A stretch of 64,000 nt of DNA from Alphaproteobacteria bacterium (lineage in GTDB: Bacteria; Pseudomonadota; Alphaproteobacteria; Micropepsales; Micropepsaceae). The stretch covers positions 1-64,000 of the forward strand of contig CANIHD010000004.1 of the NCBI GenBank assembly GCA_947467345.1. The letters are read 5' to 3'. Below are positions 8,169-16,464 of the stretch, one piece after another (within the stretch, counting starts at the first letter, position 1; the number at the start of each line of letters is the position of its first letter). A program made the position numbers and the translations under genes. The notes under the pieces were generated by a model. It did no database searches and had not been told where the DNA came from. It saw only the letters and a list, made by a program, of their open reading frames with translations.

Positions 8169-8690
8169 CTAAGCTTTAGCGCCCCAGAACACGCCATCGA
8201 TAACCACGGGGTTTTTGTGCCCGTTCTCTTTAGACTCGCTGGGTAGCGGCTCGCCATAGACATTGTAACGCCCATGATCCGCGCGGGGTCCCACATGCGC
8301 CGCGACGCGGAGCAACACCAAGGGTTCGTCGCCGACGGCGTGGAAGCGATAGAAGCAGCCGACCGGAATCATGATGCCTTCATAGGGACCGAGGTGGCGT
8401 TCCTCGCCGCGCGGTCCATAGAAACAAGCGCGCCCGCTCATCACCAGATGGAAATGATCTTCGTCGCTGTGATTGTGCAGACCGTTTTCGCCGCCCGACG
8501 CATAGACCTTGAGATTGACATACATGTTGTCCGTCTCGGCCACGGTCTGATTGCTGCGGCCATCCGCGAGAACGGGCGCGCGCAATTTGAAGAATTGCGG
8601 CGGCGGACTAGAAGCGATCACCGCCTCACGCGTTGCTCGCATGGAATCGGTTTCGCCGGCGGCACGGCCTCTGTCAATGACATCGGACAT
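8169..8690 (-). CDS. Cupin-domain protein
   Basis: A 173-residue single cupin. The metal-binding motif 1 is GLHNHSDEDHFHLVMSG near residues 70-86 (ligand pattern HxH...E/H). Motif 2 (PVGCFYRFHAVGDEP) follows about 20 residues later. Such proteins may be small dioxygenases, isomerases or ligand sensors. AGAGG lies 5-6 bases before the ATG at 8690. It is the first gene of an operon with the DHA2 transporter and sits beside the Rieske and 2OG oxygenases. A catabolic role is likely but the reaction is not evident from sequence. Confidence 0.8.
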   Translation of the reverse strand: MSDVIDRGRAAGETDSMRATREAVIASSPPPQFFKLRAPVLADGRSNQTVAETDNMYVNLKVYASGGENGLHNHSDEDHFHLVMSGRACFYGPRGEERHLGPYEGIMIPVGCFYRFHAVGDEPLVLLRVAAHVGPRADHGRYNVYGEPLPSESKENGHKNPVVIDGVFWGAKA

Positions 8691-8729
8691 GGCGACCTCT
8701 GCTTAGCGTTACGGGTTATGCTTTCACGC

Positions 8730-8805
8730 CAGTGTCGCGGTTCCGAAGTTCGCCATGTTTCCAATATCGGCTATCCAAGCGAACTTCGGAACCAAAGCGA
8801 CACTG
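8730..8805. repeat. Imperfect inverted repeat, first of a pair
   Basis: The left arm is at 8730-8753 (CAGTGTCGCGGTTCCGAAG and following). The right arm at 8779-8805 is its reverse complement apart from a three-base AAA bulge. The arms pair over about 24 bases around a loop of about 25 bases. The repeat lies in the gap upstream of the cupin gene and downstream of the PEPCK gene. No T-run follows, so it is not a classic terminator. It could be a mobile hairpin repeat or a structured leader. Confidence 0.75.
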
Positions 8806-8818
8806 GAACTAACACTTA

Positions 8819-8895
8819 GCTGGCGTCCTTACGATTCTGAAATTCGCATCGTCCCGATATAGCGAGCGAACGAATTTCAAAATCGGGACGCCAGC
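8819..8895. repeat. Imperfect inverted repeat, second of a pair
   Basis: The left arm at 8819-8846 begins GCTGGCGTCC and contains TGAAATTCG. The right arm at 8871-8895 (CGAATTTCAAAATCGGGACG and following) is its imperfect reverse complement. It begins 13 bases after the preceding inverted repeat. On the minus strand it lies about 45-120 bases downstream of the PEPCK stop, so it may act in mRNA 3'-end formation or protection. Confidence 0.7.
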
Positions 8896-8939
8896 TTCGC
8901 ATTCGCTTCGGCGAACTTCAAACCGCTTAAACGCGAGGA

Positions 8940-10766
<1,827 letters not shown>

Positions 10767-11138
10767 AACAACCCCTGATGTGGCGCTGAGACTTGGCCAC
10801 GTAAAGATGCCCCTGGCTGCGCAAGGCCGGGCGGATGCCGTAGCATCCTGGGCTCCAAAATTTCGGACCGGGCGCATCGCCCAGCCCTCCCGTCCATTCC
10901 CTTGGGATAGCGGGAGGCCTTTTCTTCAGGACATGGGCCCGGGGGTCAAGTCAAGGCGCTGCAAAGAGTGAACAAAAATGGTTTCCGATCATTATTTCGG
11001 TCCGGTGGCGTACGAACTTCCTTTCGGCCGGCCCCTCCGATTTATGTTTTTGCAGTACAGCAAAGGCCTTAGCGGATCCCATCTGGTGTCGGTCCATTGC
11101 CGCCCCGGCCTAATCGTCTTGGTGGCAGGCGGGCGACG
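10767..11138. promoter_or_regulatory. Divergent region between pckG and threonine dehydratase
   Basis: About 370 bases without a credible gene. It holds the promoters of two divergent genes. A hairpin with arms CCTCCCG (10886-10892) and CGGGAGG (10911-10917), followed by CCTTTTCTT on the plus strand, looks terminator- or attenuator-like. However, no plus-strand gene ends upstream of it. On the minus strand it would sit in the pckG leader about 120-180 bases before the start codon. No known riboswitch motif was recognised. Confidence 0.4.
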
Positions 11139-12395
11139 GTGACAGAGTGGCGCAATGAGCCCATTGCTACCCCCGATAGTCAGGTTTTTCCCGTCACGCT
11201 CGCCGACATTGAGGCGGCGGCGGCGGCGATTGAAGGTGCGGTGGAGCGGACGCCTGTGCGCTCGTCCAGGACATTGTCCTCCATCGCCGGGGCCGAGCTC
11301 TTCCTGAAATTTGAGAATTTGCAGTTCACCGCCTCGTTCAAGGAACGCGGCGCGCTGAACCGGCTGCTCGCCCTTGAGCCCGACGAGCGCAAACGCGGCG
11401 TGATTGCGATGTCGGCCGGCAACCACGCGCAAGGCGTCGCCTACCATGCGGGGCGCCTCGGCATTCCCGCCACCATCGTCATGCCGGAAGGCACACCTTT
11501 CACCAAGGTGAAGCACGCGCGCGATTTCGGCGCCGATGTCATCATCGAAGGCGCCAGCCTGAGTGAAGCCGCGAAAGTCGCGCGCGACATAGCGGCGCGC
11601 GAGCACCTGACCTTGGTGCATCCTTATGACGATACGAAGGTGATCGCAGGTCAGGGAACGGTGGCGCTGGAGCTGCTCGCCGATGTGCCAGAGCTCGACA
11701 CGCTGGTGATCCCAGTGGGCGGCGGCGGACTCATCTCCGGCATGGCGATCGCGGCGCGCGCGATCAAACCGGATATCCGGATCTATGGCGTTCAGTCGGC
11801 GCTTTATCCTCCGATGATCAACGCCGTAACAGGTGAAACGCGTGCGCTCTCAGGCCAGACCATTGCCGATGGTATCGCCGTCAAGGAGCCCGGCGTTTTC
11901 ACACGCGCGATCATCGCGCATCTGGTCACCGATCTTCTCACCGTGCGCGAATCTGACATCGAAGATGCCATGGCGCGGCTCTTGGAAATCAGGAAGACGG
12001 TCACCGAAGGCGCCGGCGCTGCGGCACTAGCCGGCGTGCTGGCCCATCCGCATCTCTTCGAAGGACGCAAAGTCGGAATCGTACTCAGCGGCGGCAATAT
12101 CGACATGCGTTTGCTCACTAATGTCATCTTGCGCGAATTGGCGCGCGAAGGGCGCATTCTGTCTTTGGTGCTGACCATCGACGACAGGCCGGGGCTTCTG
12201 GCGCAAATCGCAACTCTGGTCGGCGAATGCGGCGGGAATATTCTCGAGGTTTCGCACAATAGGCTTCTGACCGGCGTGTCCGCCAAATCGGCCGATCTCG
12301 GCATGGTGGTGGAAGCGCGCGACGGGGCCCATGCAAACGAGATCAAAATTCGCCTGGGCGCTGCCGGATTCACTGTACGCGAACAGGCGCGCTGA
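11139..12395 (+). CDS. ilvA: Threonine ammonia-lyase (PLP-dependent, with ACT domain)
   Basis: A fold type II PLP enzyme of 418 residues. The PLP lysine lies in SFKERGALNRL (K68), the phosphate-binding glycine loop is VGGGGLISGMA and the NHAQGVAYHA segment is also typical. The C-terminal 70-80 residues (LVLTIDDRPGLLAQIATLVG) form an ACT domain. It deaminates threonine (and perhaps serine) to 2-oxobutyrate, feeding isoleucine synthesis or catabolism. The length and single ACT domain match the shorter IlvA/TdcB-like enzymes of Proteobacteria. GTG 11139, with AGGCGGG upstream, is preferred over a TTG at 11097. It stands alone. Whether it is biosynthetic or degradative cannot be told. Confidence 0.88.
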   Translation: MTEWRNEPIATPDSQVFPVTLADIEAAAAAIEGAVERTPVRSSRTLSSIAGAELFLKFENLQFTASFKERGALNRLLALEPDERKRGVIAMSAGNHAQGVAYHAGRLGIPATIVMPEGTPFTKVKHARDFGADVIIEGASLSEAAKVARDIAAREHLTLVHPYDDTKVIAGQGTVALELLADVPELDTLVIPVGGGGLISGMAIAARAIKPDIRIYGVQSALYPPMINAVTGETRALSGQTIADGIAVKEPGVFTRAIIAHLVTDLLTVRESDIEDAMARLLEIRKTVTEGAGAAALAGVLAHPHLFEGRKVGIVLSGGNIDMRLLTNVILRELAREGRILSLVLTIDDRPGLLAQIATLVGECGGNILEVSHNRLLTGVSAKSADLGMVVEARDGAHANEIKIRLGAAGFTVREQAR

Positions 12396-12504
12396 AGGCC
12401 GAAATGCTGCCTTCGCCCTCCGGAATTAACCGATCTTTAAGCAAGTCCTAAGGAGTGCAAGGCGGGCGGGCTAGCGTTCCCTGGCAAAGAGCCGGGAAGC
12501 GAAT

Positions 12505-12681
12505 ATGCGACAGATAGCGGGGCAGATTGCCGGCATGGCGGTCACCGGGATTGTGGTTCTCGGAACTGATATCGACGTGCTGCTCGCCGTACCGCTCGGC
12601 ATATTCGCAGGCGCGATGGCGATCGCAGTCATCGCAGCGGCGACCGCACCTTACGCGTCTAAAGAAAAGAAGAACTCTTAA
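12505..12681 (+). CDS. Small membrane protein, 58 residues
   Basis: A short reading frame from ATG 12505 with GGGAAG about 7 bases upstream. The product has two hydrophobic stretches (GQIAGMAVTGIVVLG and AVPLGIFAGAMAIAVIAAA) and ends in a charged tail (SKEKKNS). Codon use is like that of its neighbours. It ends 4 bases inside the convergent motA 3' end. No family was recognised. The ribosome binding site and the clear hydrophobic pattern support it being translated, but it is not proven. Confidence 0.5.
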   Translation: MRQIAGQIAGMAVTGIVVLGTDIDVLLAVPLGIFAGAMAIAVIAAATAPYASKEKKNS

Positions 12682-13553
12682 GCCGCGCCTTCAGCCGGAA
12701 TACTATTCAGCGCGGTTTCCAATTCGGCGAAGCTGGGCTGCGCCGAACTCGGCACTGAGCCGCGGCCGATTTCCACCGACACTTGCGCCGAATTGCCATG
12801 TAGATGCGCGACCAGAATGTCGCGTATGACGTGATAGAAAAGTGTGTCTTCGTCGCAGATGGCTTTCAGCCGCGTCGCAATCGGGCCGACAATTCCGTAG
12901 GCCAGAAACACGCCGAGAAACGTACCGACAAGCGCGCCGCCGATCATGCCGCCGAGAACTTCCGGCGGTTCGGTGATCGAGCCCATGGTTTTGATAACGC
13001 CGAGAACGGCGGCAACAATGCCTAAAGCAGGCAAGCCGTCCGCCATGTTTTGCAGCACGGTGGTGGGAATCAGCGCTTCGTTATGATGTTTCTCCAGCTG
13101 CTTCTCCATCGCCGACTCGACCTGATGCGGATCTTCCAGGCTCATCGTCATCATGCGCAGCGTGTCGCAAATGAAGTCGCATGCGAAATGGTCTTTCGAG
13201 ATACGCGGATAGCGCATGAAGATCGCGGATTCTTTCGGCTTCTCGATATGCGCTTCGAGCGCGATCATGCCCTTGGATTTCATCGTCTTGGTGAGAAGAA
13301 AAAGCAGACAGAGCAGATCGCGATAATCCGACGTCTTCCATTTCGGCCCGGAAATGATCTTGGCGAAATCGCCGAACACGCGCTTTAGTGAACCGATGGA
13401 ATTGCCGATCAGCATGGCCGCGACGGCGGCGCCGAAAATGGTGATCATTTCATGCGGCAGCGAATGCAGAATGACTTCGAAATGTCCGCCGGACATGACG
13501 TAGCCGCCGAACACAGTCGCGAATAGGAAGACGATGCCGCCAAGTTGAAGCAT
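12678..13553 (-). CDS. motA: Flagellar motor stator protein MotA
   Basis: A 291-residue MotA-family proton channel subunit. The first membrane segment (MLQLGGIVFLFATVFGGYVM) begins at the chosen start. A large cytoplasmic loop follows. The TM3-TM4 region is PALGIVAAVLGVIKTMGSIT and GALVGTFLGVFLAYGIVGPIA, where the conserved proline couples proton flow to torque. ATG 13553 matches the family N-terminus; a frame extension to 13637 adds a polar stretch not expected in MotA. No motB or other flagellar gene is adjacent, which is common in Alphaproteobacteria. The long length and 'ICDEDTLFYHVIRDI' C-region fit MotA, not ExbB. Confidence 0.88.
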   Translation of the reverse strand: MLQLGGIVFLFATVFGGYVMSGGHFEVILHSLPHEMITIFGAAVAAMLIGNSIGSLKRVFGDFAKIISGPKWKTSDYRDLLCLLFLLTKTMKSKGMIALEAHIEKPKESAIFMRYPRISKDHFACDFICDTLRMMTMSLEDPHQVESAMEKQLEKHHNEALIPTTVLQNMADGLPALGIVAAVLGVIKTMGSITEPPEVLGGMIGGALVGTFLGVFLAYGIVGPIATRLKAICDEDTLFYHVIRDILVAHLHGNSAQVSVEIGRGSVPSSAQPSFAELETALNSIPAEGAA

Positions 13554-13730
13554 AAAACCAAGTCCCCACCGGCCGTCGCATGCGGAGCGTTTCTGCTGCT
13601 CCGGCATTACCGCCTTCGCCATCATTATTAACGGCACTGTTTAAGGAGCCGTGAAACGAGGGCTGGCGGGTTGGACATGCAGCGCGCTTGTGGGCTTTAC
13701 GCCAGCACGCCAAAGGGTTAGCCAAAAGAC

Positions 13731-14264
13731 ATGTGGGAATTGCGATCCGAACAGGCGGCGGATACCGCGGCCGTAGAGGCCCTGGTTACGGCGACTTTCG
13801 GGCCCGGCCGCCTGGCCAAGACCGCCTATCGCCTGCGTGAAGGCGTCGATCCCGTTCCGGAATTGAGCTTTGTGGCTGTATCCACCGCCGACAAGCAATT
13901 GATCGGATCGGTGCGGTTTTGGCCCGTCTCGGTTGGCGGCAAGCCGTCGCTTCTGTTGGGTCCCTTGGCAGTGCGGCCGGATTTGCGCGGGCAAGGCATC
14001 GGCATCGCGTTGATGCAATTTGCACTCGAAACCGCGCGCACGCTGCCCTTCGAAACAGTGATCCTGGTCGGCGACGAACCCTATTACGCCAAGGTCGGTT
14101 TCGCCCGCCTGCCGCCGGGTCGCTTGCGTTTTCCAGGTCCGGTCGATCCCTCGCGCGTTCTCGGGCTCTCGCTGGTGCCAGGCGCACTTCTGACATTGTC
14201 GGGACAAGTGCTGCGCGCGCCGCTCAATCATCCCGTCGCTGCGCCCTCAGCCGCGATCGGCTGA
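13731..14264 (+). CDS. GNAT-family N-acetyltransferase
   Basis: A 177-residue acyltransferase with the GNAT acetyl-CoA motif A: LGPLAVRPDLRGQGIGIALM near residues 80-99, where RGQGIG binds the pyrophosphate. The ending DEPYYAKVGFARLPPGRL is typical of the YhbS-like subgroup. It acetylates an unknown amine substrate. It is divergent from motA, with ATG 13731 preceded by a weak ribosome site. The next gene is convergent, beyond a palindromic repeat. Confidence 0.85.
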   Translation: MWELRSEQAADTAAVEALVTATFGPGRLAKTAYRLREGVDPVPELSFVAVSTADKQLIGSVRFWPVSVGGKPSLLLGPLAVRPDLRGQGIGIALMQFALETARTLPFETVILVGDEPYYAKVGFARLPPGRLRFPGPVDPSRVLGLSLVPGALLTLSGQVLRAPLNHPVAAPSAAIG

Positions 14265-14273
14265 CTTATTTCA

Positions 14274-14373
14274 CTATGGTTCGAGACGGTCGCTTCGCAA
14301 CCTCCTCACCATGAGGATTGATTATAGCTCCTCATCCTGAGGAGCGTGCGAAGCGCGCGTCTCGAAGGATGAG
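14274..14373. repeat. Dispersed palindromic repeat, family A, copy 1
   Basis: Two hairpin units lie side by side: one with TATGGTTCGAGACGG and CCTCACCATGAGG, the other with CTCATCCTGAGGAGCG and CGTCTCGAAGGATGAG. The same units recur at about 35187, 49990 and 55445. The copy fills the gap between convergent genes and may serve as a transcription end or be a REP-like element. Confidence 0.85.
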
Positions 14374-14376
14374 CGG

Positions 14377-16464
14377 CTAGCGGCTCTCGCGCCGCCAGGC
14401 AAACACCACGCTGCCCGCGACCATGAGAAGCGAGAGCCACGGCGGTAGCAAATCTTCTTCGTCAAGACTGGTGACGCGATAGGCGCCGCGGCGCGCAATG
14501 CCGAGCCAGCCTGCGCCCTCAGCAGCCGCACCCGGAGCGACTTCGCGCAATTCCGGAATGCCATCGCGTATCCAGCGAATGCCGCCTTCGGATTTCTCGA
14601 CATAAGGTTTGACGATTTCATCGGTCGCGCGCATGTCGGCAACTTCGCGCGGATTGAGCGGCCCTGAGGCGGCAACGCCGTTCAGCGTGCCGTTGGTCAG
14701 ATGATAAAGTCCGAGTTCATCGGCGCGCATGCGGCCGACAAACGTGCCGGGCCCCGTCTTCGCCAACACAAGATTGCTCTTTTCGCCCGACGGCGCGGTG
14801 ACCACCGCTTCCGGCGGCGTGGCCGACATCGTCCGGCGCGTCACGCGCAGTTCGCCGCCCGCGACTTCCGCCAGGAGACGTTCTTCTTCGAGCTCCGGTT
14901 CTTTCATCAGCCAATGCGCGAGACGGCGCAGCAATTCCGCTTGTGGGCCGCCGCCTTCGAATCCGCGTGCCCACAACCAGGTCTGATCCGAGAGAAGCTG
15001 CGCCACGCGGCCACGACCGACACGGTCGAGCACCAGCAGCGGTTGTCCGCCGGGCCCGTCCATGACCGTGGTACCGGCGATGCGCCTGGAACTGATCATG
15101 CGATACCAATGGCCCCAGGTCGCTTGTTTCGCGCCTTCAGTGCCCGGCTCGTCATTGGAGCGATCGAGCCCCGCCGTAACCGGATGGGCGAGGCCCTGCC
15201 CTGTCACGTTGGGACGGAAAGGACCCGTCACAGTCTCGCCAGTCGGCTGCACCGGCAACACGGCGGCGAGTGGCGTGCGGAAAACGCTGAGCTCGGGATC
15301 GGCGAGTTCAGGTCCCGACGAGAGCAGCAGCGCGCCGCCGTTTTCGACATAGCGCGCCACGTTTTCGAGATAGGCCGACGACAGGATTTGCTCGTCGTGC
15401 TGATAGCGGTCGAAAATAACGAGATCGAATTCCGACAATTTCTCGTCGAACAATTGCCGCTGCGGAAATTGGATCAGTGCCAATTCGTCTATCGGCGTTT
15501 CGTCGAAATATTTGTTGGGCGAACGCAGGATGGTGAAATGAACGAGATCGACCGACGGATCGGCCTTCAAAAGATCACGCCATACGCGTTCGCCGGCATG
15601 CGGTAGGCCTGACACAAGAAGCACGCGCAAACGGTCGCGCACGCCGTTCACCACAACCACGGCGCGGTTGTTCTGCAGCGTCTGTTCATTGGCGCCCTTC
15701 GCCACTTCCAGCTCGATGACGTTCTCACCGCCATGGGCCACGGGAAGGCTGATGGTCATTTCCTGGCCAACGCGCAAACGGCGCGCTTCACGGTTCTGGC
15801 CATCGACGCGAACGCTGACCGTGGCGTTGTCGCCGACCGCGTCTTCGTCTTCAACCTTTACGGTGATCTGCGCCTGACGCCCGACGATCGAGAAGCGCGA
15901 CGCCCGAACCACGGTGAGCTTGCGGTCTTTCTCGTTGGGAGCGCCGGTGAGCAGAACATGCACGGGCGCGCCCGGCGCGAAGGTGGTGAGATCCGGCGCA
16001 TCATGCGCCTGTCCGTCGGTGATCACGATGGTACCGGCGAGGCGTTCGGGCGGCACCTGACCGAGCGCCGCCTCGAGCGTGCCGAACAAAGGCGTTCCGA
16101 CTTCAGCATCGGTGCGCACTTCCGCTTCGCGCACTTCCAACCCATTCATCTGGCCGAGGCGTTCGCGCACCGCGTTGAGGGTGCGCTCGGTATCGGCGCG
16201 GCGCGTGCCGATGTCTTGCGACAGCGTTCGGTCGATCACCACGTTGACGATATCGTCCAACGCGTCGCGCGTTTCGCGGACGATTTGCGGATTGGCCAGC
16301 ACGAAAAGAATGACGGCAAAAGCGAACAGCCGCGCGAACGGACCGCTCGCCCGGCGCCACAGCGAAAACGCCAGAATCAAAATCGCCGCGACGGCGCATG
16401 CGATCAGCACGCTGATCGGCACATAGGGCGCAAAGGCGATCCGGAACGGCAGAGCGTCGAACAT
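14377..16464 (-). CDS. Membrane protein with glutamine amidotransferase-like domain
   Basis: A 695-residue protein, the last gene of the MoxR operon. It starts with two hydrophobic helices (ISVLIACAVAAILILAFSLW and LFAFAVILFVLANP). A vWA-like extracytoplasmic region follows (NVVIDRTLSQDIG, TIVITDGQAHDAPDL), then a class I glutamine amidotransferase-like fold (VLLVSGLPHAGERVW, LVIFDRYQH, GGALLLSSGPELA). It ends with a C-terminal membrane anchor (WLSLLMVAGSVVFAWRR). The catalytic triad of true amidotransferases is not evident, so enzyme activity is doubtful. The start ATG overlaps the upstream TGA by one base (TGATG), implying translational coupling. Confidence 0.75.
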   Translation of the reverse strand: MFDALPFRIAFAPYVPISVLIACAVAAILILAFSLWRRASGPFARLFAFAVILFVLANPQIVRETRDALDDIVNVVIDRTLSQDIGTRRADTERTLNAVRERLGQMNGLEVREAEVRTDAEVGTPLFGTLEAALGQVPPERLAGTIVITDGQAHDAPDLTTFAPGAPVHVLLTGAPNEKDRKLTVVRASRFSIVGRQAQITVKVEDEDAVGDNATVSVRVDGQNREARRLRVGQEMTISLPVAHGGENVIELEVAKGANEQTLQNNRAVVVVNGVRDRLRVLLVSGLPHAGERVWRDLLKADPSVDLVHFTILRSPNKYFDETPIDELALIQFPQRQLFDEKLSEFDLVIFDRYQHDEQILSSAYLENVARYVENGGALLLSSGPELADPELSVFRTPLAAVLPVQPTGETVTGPFRPNVTGQGLAHPVTAGLDRSNDEPGTEGAKQATWGHWYRMISSRRIAGTTVMDGPGGQPLLVLDRVGRGRVAQLLSDQTWLWARGFEGGGPQAELLRRLAHWLMKEPELEEERLLAEVAGGELRVTRRTMSATPPEAVVTAPSGEKSNLVLAKTGPGTFVGRMRADELGLYHLTNGTLNGVAASGPLNPREVADMRATDEIVKPYVEKSEGGIRWIRDGIPELREVAPGAAAEGAGWLGIARRGAYRVTSLDEEDLLPPWLSLLMVAGSVVFAWRRESR

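Noticed and set aside
10767-10877. N-terminal extension of PEP carboxykinase to 10877
   Set aside because: The added 37 residues resemble no family N-terminus, whereas ATG 10766 has a good ribosome site and the expected start.
13554-13637. 28-residue N-terminal extension of MotA
   Set aside because: It is polar and unlike the family, while MLQLGGIVFLF at 13553 matches the usual start in the first membrane helix.
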